This document shows positions 1 to 5,334 of a stretch of DNA of 5,334 nucleotides, one piece after another; the stretch's first letter is position 1; each line of letters starts with the position of its first letter. Origin of the DNA: Candidatus Zhuqueibacterota bacterium (GTDB lineage Bacteria > Zhuqueibacterota > Zhuqueibacteria > Thermofontimicrobiales > Thiofontviventaceae); contig WJJN01000721.1 of assembly GCA_014729735.1 (NCBI GenBank), positions 1 to 5,334 of the forward strand. Direction: 5' to 3'. The position numbers and the translations under genes were made by a program. The notes below the pieces were generated by a model. It ran no database searches. It was given only the letters and a program-made list of their open reading frames with translations, and was not told where the DNA came from.

Positions 1-1
1 A

Positions 2-1366
2 ATCGAACATCCGGATAACGAAATTCCTGAAGCGTATTTTGTATATTGGAGCTACCTCTTGCTGCCCTGCAACAAGGGCGAGAAGATGAATTCGTTCGAC
101 GATCTGGGAGATCATGATAATTATATCGATTACTACGGCGAAGAGCCGGGCGATTCCATCCGGATTATGTACGGCTTCGACGGCGATGATCCAGATATCC
201 CTGATGATGATCGCGGCGATCCGTTCCCGGAGCGATACCTCGACGACGCCCGTTATAACAAACGGGACATCTACGACGTCGGCGAATTTCTGTCCGCAAT
301 GTATGCCGGATATGGCGTGCTCCATGTGGATTCTTCGCCGACTGACCGCTCGAACGATTTGAGTCAGCCATTTACCAGCGGCTGGACATCTGTGAATGAA
401 ATACTGACATGGGAAAACGAGGCAGCCTGGGGCAGCATGCTGAATCAGGGCGAGCCGTTCCATACACCGGCGCCGGACTTGACTTCTCCGCCCGAACGCT
501 ACCGCCAGTCCTTCTGGATGGGCTTCGGTCCGTTCCGGATGGCGCCCGGCGACAGCGTGACGTTGGTATTTGTCCATGCTGCAAAAGGACCGGAAATAAG
601 CGTCTGCAAAGATATGGGATTGAAATGGTTTAATAAAGAAATTTCTGTTGAAGAGAGAAATGAATTTCTGGATTCTGGTCGCGATTCGCTGTTTAAAGCC
701 GTGGGCAGGGCGCAGTATAATTGGAACAATTATCTTTCCAACGGCATGTCGATTCCCATGGGACCCTCCCAGCCGCAAAATGTGGTGTACGAATCCGGCG
801 GTAACAGTGTCAATCTTTCGTGGGTTCCACCGGACGTGGGTGATGTCGACTCCTATCGCATCTACCGTCAGATTGGAAACTATGTCGGTGATTATGATTT
901 AATCGCGGAAGTTCCGGCAACCGAAACAAGCTACGAAGATTTGAATGTGGCGGTTGGTATATCTTACTACTATTATGTGACTGCGGTGAATGAAGACGGC
1001 ATCGAAAGCACCGCGCATTATAACCGCCGGAACGCACCGGCTCGTCCGTTCAAGAAACATTCGGAAGATATATCGAAGGTGCGGGTGGTTCCGAATCCGT
1101 TTAATTATCATCAGGCAAATCGCTGGGCAGGCGAAAGAAACAGAATTACATTTACAAACCTGACGAATAATTGCACAATTCGCGTTTTTACTGTTAATGG
1201 TGATCTGGTGAAAACGTTCGAGCATAAATCCGATAGTGCCACCGAGCACTGGTCACCACTGTTAACCGAAGATAATATTTTCCCTGCGCCGGGAGTGTAT
1301 GTTTATGTCGTGAAAGATAACAACACCGGCAAAAAGGAAACAGGGAAATTTATCATAGTTCGCTAA
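2..1366 (+). CDS. Secreted FnIII protein with C-terminal T9SS-type sorting domain (5' truncated)
   Basis: The frame is open to the window edge, so the true start lies upstream; the TTG at 59 is only an internal codon. The visible part has 454 residues (numbered here from base 2). Residues about 33-96 are very acidic. Next comes a region I recognise from memory as recurrent in secreted FCB-group proteins, with YGVLH near 100 and a GFGPFRMAPGDSV stretch near 175. Residues about 252-345 form a fibronectin type III domain (VNLSW, SYRIYR, YYYYVTAVNEDG). The last ~95 residues start at KVRVVPNPFN and end in GVYVYVVKDN and GKFIIVR, matching the type A T9SS sorting domain (FlgD-like fold). In that family the domain directs export across the outer membrane and is then removed or anchored. 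The protein is therefore probably extracellular or surface-attached. Its specific function is unknown; no catalytic motif is visible. The PorV-like gene follows after 19 nt. Confidence 0.85.
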   Translation: MEHPDNEIPEAYFVYWSYLLLPCNKGEKMNSFDDLGDHDNYIDYYGEEPGDSIRIMYGFDGDDPDIPDDDRGDPFPERYLDDARYNKRDIYDVGEFLSAMYAGYGVLHVDSSPTDRSNDLSQPFTSGWTSVNEILTWENEAAWGSMLNQGEPFHTPAPDLTSPPERYRQSFWMGFGPFRMAPGDSVTLVFVHAAKGPEISVCKDMGLKWFNKEISVEERNEFLDSGRDSLFKAVGRAQYNWNNYLSNGMSIPMGPSQPQNVVYESGGNSVNLSWVPPDVGDVDSYRIYRQIGNYVGDYDLIAEVPATETSYEDLNVAVGISYYYYVTAVNEDGIESTAHYNRRNAPARPFKKHSEDISKVRVVPNPFNYHQANRWAGERNRITFTNLTNNCTIRVFTVNGDLVKTFEHKSDSATEHWSPLLTEDNIFPAPGVYVYVVKDNNTGKKETGKFIIVR

Positions 1367-1371
1367 TAATT

Positions 1372-1377
1372 AGGGAG
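1372..1377 (+). promoter_or_regulatory. Ribosome binding site of the PorV-like gene
   Basis: AGGGAG lies 8 nt before the ATG at 1386 and inside the 19-nt gap after the upstream stop codon. It is a clear Shine-Dalgarno match. It supports this start and shows that the organism uses SD-led initiation for at least some genes. Confidence 0.75.
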
Positions 1378-1385
1378 AAAATAAC

Positions 1386-2405
1386 ATGAAGTCGTTTACA
1401 GTAAAAATTGTTCTTTCCCTGTTTATACTCATATTGATTTCAAGCCCGGCACACCCGCAAATTGTGAAAACCGCCCAGGCGGGAATGACATTTTTAAATA
1501 TCGGCGTGGGAGCGAGAGCAGAAGGAATGGGCGGAAGTTTTATCTGTCGTGATAATGATATTTCCGCTATTTTCTGGAATCCCGCCGGGATCGCATCCAT
1601 CGAAGGTGGTGCATTTACGCTGGAAAGAAATATGTGGTTTGCAGATATTACCCAGAATTCCGCGGCTGTTGCTTATGGTTTCGGAAAATACGGTGTGCTG
1701 GGACTGAATGTCATTGCGATGGATTATGGAACATTCTACGGAACCGAGATCGGACTCGCCAGTGATCTGTTTTTCGATTATGTTGAAACAGGAGAATTTA
1801 CCATCGACGAATATGCGGTGGGCTTGTCCTATGCCCGAATGATCTCCGACAAGTTTTCAGTGGGCGGGCAGGTGAAATATGTGTATCAGGATTTATTCAA
1901 TAGTACAATTCAAAAAGGATTGGAAGATCCGAAACAGGTGGATAATATCGTGGATGTTTTTGCAGTGGATTTCGGAACACATTACAAAACAGGATTTCAC
2001 AGCCTGACATTTGCAATGGTTGCCCGGAATTTCTCGAAAAATATTCAGTTTCCCGAACAGACCGGGGATTTTTCACTGCCGCTGATTTTTACCATCGGCG
2101 TGTCCATGGATGTGCTGGATCTGGCGCCGTCTGTAAAGCAAAATCATTCGTTGTTGGTGAGCTTCGATGGCATACATCCCCGGGATTATGAAGAAAAAGG
2201 TACGCTCGGTCTCGAATATGGATTCATGAATGCGATGTTCCTGCGCTTCGGATATAAATGGAATTTCAGTGCGGAAAATTTTGCTATGGGCGCGGGTTTT
2301 AAATTCAAGATGAATGATGATATTTCGCTGAATGTCAATTACGCCTATTCAAACATGCGCTATTTCGATGCGGTGCATCGCTTTTCATTAAGCGGGAGTT
2401 TTTAA
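1386..2405 (+). CDS. PorV/PorQ-family outer-membrane beta-barrel protein
   Basis: This 339-residue protein starts with a Sec-type signal peptide (basic MKSFTVK, then a hydrophobic core, predicted cleavage near residues 22-25). After that comes the family's characteristic N-terminal block: AGMTFLNIGVGARAEGMGG at about 32-50, then DISAIFWNPAGIA at about 58-70. The rest alternates short polar and aromatic stretches, as in a FadL-like transmembrane barrel. The last residue is Phe (SLSGSF), as expected for BAM-inserted outer-membrane proteins. In T9SS, PorV receives cargo leaving the translocon and hands it to the cell-surface attachment complex, while PorQ-type members are related components. FCB genomes often carry many paralogues, so this one need not be the core PorV and I give no symbol. 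It follows a gene whose product ends in a T9SS sorting domain, which suggests that protein as a client. The ATG is supported by AGGGAG 8 nt upstream. Family assignment is strong; the exact role is inferred. Confidence 0.9.
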   Translation: MKSFTVKIVLSLFILILISSPAHPQIVKTAQAGMTFLNIGVGARAEGMGGSFICRDNDISAIFWNPAGIASIEGGAFTLERNMWFADITQNSAAVAYGFGKYGVLGLNVIAMDYGTFYGTEIGLASDLFFDYVETGEFTIDEYAVGLSYARMISDKFSVGGQVKYVYQDLFNSTIQKGLEDPKQVDNIVDVFAVDFGTHYKTGFHSLTFAMVARNFSKNIQFPEQTGDFSLPLIFTIGVSMDVLDLAPSVKQNHSLLVSFDGIHPRDYEEKGTLGLEYGFMNAMFLRFGYKWNFSAENFAMGAGFKFKMNDDISLNVNYAYSNMRYFDAVHRFSLSGSF

Positions 2406-2417
2406 AGCACAAGGCTC

Positions 2418-2430
2418 TAAACCAGGTTTA
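2418..2430. repeat. 13-nt perfect palindrome in the intergenic gap
   Basis: TAAACCAGGTTTA reads as two 6-nt perfect inverted half-sites around one central A. It begins 13 nt after the stop of the PorV-like gene and about 43 nt before the candidate -35 element. With a one-base centre it would make a poor RNA hairpin, so a DNA-binding site is the likelier reading. CAGGTT recurs at 2440-2445, 17 nt downstream. A chance match in AT-rich DNA is quite possible. Confidence 0.3.
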
Positions 2431-2472
2431 TATATTATTCAGGTTAGAAACGTCACGTCGGTCATAAAAACC

Positions 2473-2501
2473 TTGCACCTTTGGATTCAAATAATTATAT
2501 T
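2473..2501 (+). promoter_or_regulatory. Candidate promoter for the GWxTD-oxidoreductase-aminotransferase unit
   Basis: TTGCAC (2473-2478), a 17-nt spacer and TATATT (2496-2501) fit a housekeeping sigma-factor promoter: a 3/6 match at -35, 5/6 at -10 and ideal spacing. The same bases also fit the Bacteroidota pattern (TTG, about 20 nt, then TAnnTTTG), as TATATTTT starts at 2496. Transcription would start near 2508 and give a leader of about 50 nt. This gap is the only sizeable non-coding stretch in the window, so a promoter is expected here. The surrounding AT-richness weakens the match. Confidence 0.4.
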
Positions 2502-2558
2502 TTAAACTATATCCAAAATTAAAGAAAATAGCATAATACAGAATAAAATTAACAGCCC

Positions 2559-3971
2559 ATGATTCAAATAGTTTTAAGATTTGTTTTAGGTATTATTTTA
2601 CTGGCAGGCTGGTCGCAGGCTCAGGAAAGTCGTGAACAGCCTGCCGCCGCGATGGAGGGACCGGTTGTTTTTTATGATTACGCCTGTTTCAAGAACATTG
2701 ACGACAGCAGCCGCACCAAATTGGAATTATATTTTTCCGTATTTCAGAATTCGCTCACCTTTCAGAATATAAGTGAGGCAGAGTGGCGTTCTGATTTCAG
2801 GTTGAATATCAAATTATTGCGCGGAGACAGCATCGCTGTATCGGATTCGTCTGATCATGTTGTCACGGCAGAAAAGGAGCCGCAGCAGCAGGGCAAAACC
2901 ACGCTGCTGACAGAATCGTTCTGGCTGGCGCCGGGCGAATACGATCTCACTATCGAAATAAGAGATCTGGCAGCCGGCGTTCGAACGAGCCGCTCGTCAT
3001 TGATTGATATTCCTGATTTTTCAGAAAATCATTTACAGTTGAGCGGCATCGAGCTTGCAGAAGAAATCAAAGAAACAGGCGCATCGAATGCATTTACGAA
3101 GTATGGTAAACAGGTGCTGCCCAACCCGTCGAAAATGTACAATGTCCGCCGTCCGTTTATGTTTTATTATTTTGAGATTTACAGCCTGTTATTTACCGAA
3201 ACACCGGATGGAATGAAAAAATATTCAGTGGCAGCACATATCGAAGATGGAAAAGATCAGGTTCTTGTTTCAGGTAAAGAGAAAATTCGCATAAAAGTCG
3301 GCTCGTCATCGGTTATTTTTGACAGAATCAGAATAAGCTCGCTGAATACGCTTCCGGAAATGGATTCCATCAAAAAACTGACGCTGGTTATTAAGGTCAA
3401 AGATTATGACAGCGAACAGACTGCTGTGGCGGAAAAAGAATTCTACTATATCCCGAGAGATGCCAATGAGCCGATTGCGACCGGTCAAACCATCAGTGAC
3501 GAGCGTCTGGAAGAAATTTATGAAGAGCTGAAACCGATTGCCGTGTCCGGTGAGCTGGATATTTTCGATGAGCTGAATTCCGGCGGGAAAATGAATCTGA
3601 TCCGGGATTTCTGGAAAAAGCGCGATCCCACGCCGGAAACGCCGGAAAACGAATATATGATCGATTATTACAACAAGCTGCAATATGTGAAAGAATCGTT
3701 CGCCGAAGGCTCCCGCAGCGGTATCAAAACCGATCGTGGCAGGATTTATCTGAAATATGGTCCGCCGACGCAAATCATCCGGCATGATAATGACATCGGC
3801 ATGAAACCGTACATCGAGTGGATCTATTATATGGATTCCCGGCGGATATTCATTTTTGCAAATCTGGAAGGGTTCGGGAAGTACCGGCTGATCCATTCCA
3901 CCTGGCACGGCGAACTATCCGACGATGACTGGCAGAAACGGATCATGATCAAGCCGGGGGAAATGTATTGA
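2559..3971 (+). CDS. Exported GWxTD-domain protein
   Basis: This 470-residue protein opens with a Sec signal peptide (hydrophobic core at 4-17, likely cleavage after SQA at 19-21; no lipobox cysteine). Two beta-rich segments follow: about 30-165 (LELYFSVFQNSLTF, then WLAPGEYDLTIEIRD and LQLSGIELAEEI) and about 195-300. The C-terminal GWxTD domain covers about 320-465. It contains DFWKKRDPTPETPENEY (350-366), a YYNKLQYVKESF helix, TDRGRIYLKYGPP (391-403), EWIYYMDSRRIFIF and GKYRLIHS. The signature pentapeptide itself is G388-I-K-T-D392, with Ile in place of the Trp that names the family. Such proteins are widespread in FCB and Acidobacteria-type genomes; I know of no established function. Export suggests a periplasmic or envelope location. 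No clear Shine-Dalgarno precedes the ATG (upstream GAATAAAATTAACAGCCC), unlike the neighbouring genes. The oxidoreductase gene starts 11 nt after its stop codon, so co-transcription is likely. Confidence 0.88.
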   Translation: MIQIVLRFVLGIILLAGWSQAQESREQPAAAMEGPVVFYDYACFKNIDDSSRTKLELYFSVFQNSLTFQNISEAEWRSDFRLNIKLLRGDSIAVSDSSDHVVTAEKEPQQQGKTTLLTESFWLAPGEYDLTIEIRDLAAGVRTSRSSLIDIPDFSENHLQLSGIELAEEIKETGASNAFTKYGKQVLPNPSKMYNVRRPFMFYYFEIYSLLFTETPDGMKKYSVAAHIEDGKDQVLVSGKEKIRIKVGSSSVIFDRIRISSLNTLPEMDSIKKLTLVIKVKDYDSEQTAVAEKEFYYIPRDANEPIATGQTISDERLEEIYEELKPIAVSGELDIFDELNSGGKMNLIRDFWKKRDPTPETPENEYMIDYYNKLQYVKESFAEGSRSGIKTDRGRIYLKYGPPTQIIRHDNDIGMKPYIEWIYYMDSRRIFIFANLEGFGKYRLIHSTWHGELSDDDWQKRIMIKPGEMY

Positions 3972-3976
3972 AAGGA
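3971..3976 (+). promoter_or_regulatory. Ribosome binding site that fixes the oxidoreductase start
   Basis: AAAGGA begins on the last base of the upstream stop codon and lies 6 nt before the ATG at 3983. An in-frame TTG at 3968 would overlap the upstream stop and put this site inside the coding region, so the ATG is preferred. Confidence 0.75.
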
Positions 3977-3982
3977 ACCTCG

Positions 3983-5005
3983 ATGCTAAAAGGCGCGGTA
4001 TTCGGATTCGGGAATGTCGGTCAGTGGATCACGCAATCAATCAATATCGAGAAAAAGTACGGTGAATCCATCAAGATTACCAGCATCTGCGATGTGGACA
4101 GCAACATCCGGGAAAAGGCGGAACGTGTCTTTCATTTAAAGGCATATCGAAATCCGGGGGAAATGCTGGAGAACGAGCTGGATTGTGTTTTCATCACATC
4201 CACGAGCGATGCGCACAAGCAGCATGTGCTTCTTTCCGCGGAAAAGGATTTGCCCATTTTCTGTGAAAAGCCGATTGCCCTGAATATCCGCGATGCCCGC
4301 GCAATCACGGAAGCCGTCGAAAAACGTGGCTTGATCAGCCTCGTTCGGTATGTGCTGCGCTACTGGTCATGTTTTCTCTCTTTGAAAAAAATGGTGGATG
4401 ACGGCGAGCTGGGCGACATTGTCAGTCTCTGGGCGAGGAATTGCCGTGGCTGGGGACTTCATGCCAGCGGCAACGTACACCCTGCGGTGGCTCATTCCGA
4501 GCGATCCGGCGGCTGGACAATCCATCACGCGTGCCATGGCGCCGATTTGATGAGCTGGCTCGGTGGGGAAATTGAGCAGGTATTTTGCCAGCATTACACG
4601 ACATTTACAAATTGTAAATCCGAGGAAGTTGTCTGGAGCAATATCAAATTTACGAACGGGACGATCGGCATGTTAGGAGACACAGTGGCAGGCGTTCATG
4701 AACGCTCCGTCGGCGTGATCGGCACCAGAGCCAGCGCTTCTGTGATGTTCGATTGCGTGAAGCCGCTGATAAAGATTCGCCGCGAAGGCAGCCCGGATCT
4801 GGCAGCGCCGGAGATCATCGACCCGGAGAGCATTTGCCAGGAGATCGATCCGGTACGTAATTTCATCGAGGCGATTCAGACCGGCGCACCGACGCTGGTG
4901 ACCGTGCGTGATGCAATGGCATCTCTTGCTGTATCTCTTGCGATGAAAAAATCTGCCGAACAACAGCGCGTCGTTTCAGTGCAAGAAATCTATGAAAATG
5001 ACTAA
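3983..5005 (+). CDS. Gfo/Idh/MocA-family NAD(P)-dependent oxidoreductase
   Basis: The protein has 340 residues from the ATG at 3983, a normal length for this family of cytoplasmic dehydrogenases, which mostly oxidise or reduce sugars, inositols and related polyols. The N-terminal Rossmann domain shows the dinucleotide motif GFGNVG (8-13). An acidic residue, D37, follows the second strand (SICDVD), which favours NAD over NADP. The family's conserved C-EKP motif is at 94-97, with K96 the expected catalytic or cofactor-contacting lysine. The C-terminal alpha/beta domain begins near 120 and includes DDGELGDIVSLW and HHACHGADLMSWLGG (H181 onward). There H185 and the neighbouring D188 occupy the usual HxxD substrate-side position. 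No signal peptide is present. The substrate cannot be read from the sequence. The gene sits 11 nt after the GWxTD gene and just before a class III aminotransferase, so oxidation of an alcohol to a carbonyl followed by transamination is a plausible pairing. The GFGNVG start also resembles homoserine dehydrogenase, but the EKP motif settles the family. Confidence 0.9.
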   Translation: MLKGAVFGFGNVGQWITQSINIEKKYGESIKITSICDVDSNIREKAERVFHLKAYRNPGEMLENELDCVFITSTSDAHKQHVLLSAEKDLPIFCEKPIALNIRDARAITEAVEKRGLISLVRYVLRYWSCFLSLKKMVDDGELGDIVSLWARNCRGWGLHASGNVHPAVAHSERSGGWTIHHACHGADLMSWLGGEIEQVFCQHYTTFTNCKSEEVVWSNIKFTNGTIGMLGDTVAGVHERSVGVIGTRASASVMFDCVKPLIKIRREGSPDLAAPEIIDPESICQEIDPVRNFIEAIQTGAPTLVTVRDAMASLAVSLAMKKSAEQQRVVSVQEIYEND

Positions 5006-5008
5006 AAT

Positions 5009-5012
5009 GGAG
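5009..5012 (+). promoter_or_regulatory. Candidate ribosome binding site of the aminotransferase
   Basis: GGAG lies 6 nt before the GTG at 5019. The in-frame ATGs at 4992, 4998 and 5007 have no comparable purine-rich site at proper spacing. This favours the GTG start, though an ATG start overlapping or abutting the oxidoreductase stop cannot be excluded. Confidence 0.5.
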
Positions 5013-5018
5013 ATTCAC

Positions 5019-5334
5019 GTGGAACGAAGAAAGATACCCGGACCGAAATCCGAAGAGTTGATTTCTGTTTCTCAAAAGTATGAACCGCCCTGCATGGCGG
5101 ATCAGGTCCCGGTCGTCTGGGATCATGGCGAAGGCGTCTGGGTGTGGGATGTGGATGGCAATAAATATATCGATTTTACCTCCGGCGTACTGGTTACAAA
5201 TGTCGGACACTCGCACCCGCGGCATGTGAAGGCGATCCGGGAGCAGGCGAAGCGGCTGATGAACTGTTACTCATTCCCCACGCCGGAACGGGTGACGCTG
5301 TCGCAGCGGCTGGTGGAGCTTCTGCCGCCAAATC
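5019..5334 (+). CDS. Class III PLP-dependent aminotransferase (3' truncated)
   Basis: Only the first 105 codons are in the window and the frame runs off the right edge. The N-terminus carries IPGPKS (about 6-11), common in GABA aminotransferase-like members. The class III entry region follows: GVWVWDVDGNKYIDF, TSGVLVTNVGHSHPRHV and AIREQAKRL. In this fold-type I family these residues form the N-terminal segment and help shape the active site. The PLP-binding lysine lies far downstream and is not visible, so activity cannot be judged. Relatives include 4-aminobutyrate, ornithine and diaminobutyrate aminotransferases and dialkylglycine decarboxylase; this fragment cannot separate them. The start is uncertain: GTG 5019 has the best ribosome binding site, while ATG 5007 or 4992 would add 4 or 9 residues, and ATG 4992 would overlap the oxidoreductase gene. 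The close spacing suggests one operon with that gene. The coding DNA here looks GC-richer by eye than that of the PorV-like gene. Confidence 0.85.
   Translation, partial: MERRKIPGPKSEELISVSQKYEPPCMADQVPVVWDHGEGVWVWDVDGNKYIDFTSGVLVTNVGHSHPRHVKAIREQAKRLMNCYSFPTPERVTLSQRLVELLPPN

Noticed and set aside
59..61. TTG at 59 as the true start of the first gene
   Set aside because: The same frame stays open to base 2 with ordinary protein sequence. No signal peptide follows the TTG, although the C-terminal sorting domain requires an exported protein. The gene is cut by the window edge.
2379..2403. Hairpin-like CGCTT/AAGCG followed by TTTTT at the end of the PorV-like gene, considered as an intrinsic terminator
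   Set aside because: The stem has only 5 bp, four bases separate it from the T run, and it lies inside the coding sequence, where it encodes the expected barrel C-terminus ending in Phe.
3306..3908. A 200-codon open frame on the - strand
   Set aside because: It lies wholly inside the GWxTD gene, whose translation has clear family motifs. The antisense product shows no recognisable domain and no promoter or ribosome binding site of its own. It is a shadow frame.
3968..3982. TTG at 3968 as the start of the oxidoreductase, overlapping the GWxTD stop codon
   Set aside because: AAAGGA sits 6 nt before the ATG at 3983, and the Rossmann fold begins right after that ATG. The five extra residues add nothing typical of the family.
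3983..4030. Homoserine dehydrogenase, suggested by GFGNVGQ at the N-terminus
   Set aside because: The EKP motif at 95-97 and the HxxD-type motif near 185 are those of Gfo/Idh/MocA proteins, and the remainder lacks homoserine dehydrogenase features.
4863..5225. A 120-codon open frame on the - strand spanning the oxidoreductase-aminotransferase junction
   Set aside because: It is antisense to two well-supported genes, and its Arg/His/Ile-rich translation matches no family I recognise.

Overview
The window looks like part of a chromosome from the Fibrobacterota-Chlorobiota-Bacteroidota (FCB) group, probably one of its less-studied phyla (Marinimicrobia, KSB1, Calditrichota or Ignavibacteriota type). 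Three adjacent genes point this way: a secreted protein with an FnIII domain and a C-terminal type IX secretion (T9SS) sorting domain, a PorV/PorQ-family outer-membrane protein, and a GWxTD-domain protein. The phylum is inferred from gene content only. Shine-Dalgarno-like sequences precede most genes, so this is not a strict SD-less Bacteroidota pattern.

All real genes are on the + strand. Region 1 (2-2405) holds the 3' part of the FnIII/sorting-domain protein, followed 19 nt later by the PorV-like gene. The pair reads as a T9SS cargo and a shuttle/anchor-type outer-membrane barrel in one transcription unit. Region 2 (2406-2558) is an AT-rich gap of 153 nt. It is the only substantial non-coding stretch and holds a candidate promoter, a 13-nt palindrome and short direct repeats.

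Region 3 (2559-5334) is a second tightly spaced unit: an exported GWxTD-domain protein whose signature reads GIKTD, then 11 nt later a Gfo/Idh/MocA-family NAD(P)-dependent oxidoreductase, then about 13 nt later the 5' end of a class III PLP-dependent aminotransferase that runs off the window. The spacing suggests co-transcription from the promoter in the gap. The last two genes could oxidise a hydroxyl group and then transaminate the product, but the substrate cannot be read from the sequence. Joining an exported protein of unknown function to two cytoplasmic enzymes is the least explained feature.

I found no RNA gene, insertion sequence, CRISPR array or convincing intrinsic terminator. The window is mostly recognisable families, and I see no clear sign of a wholly new system.
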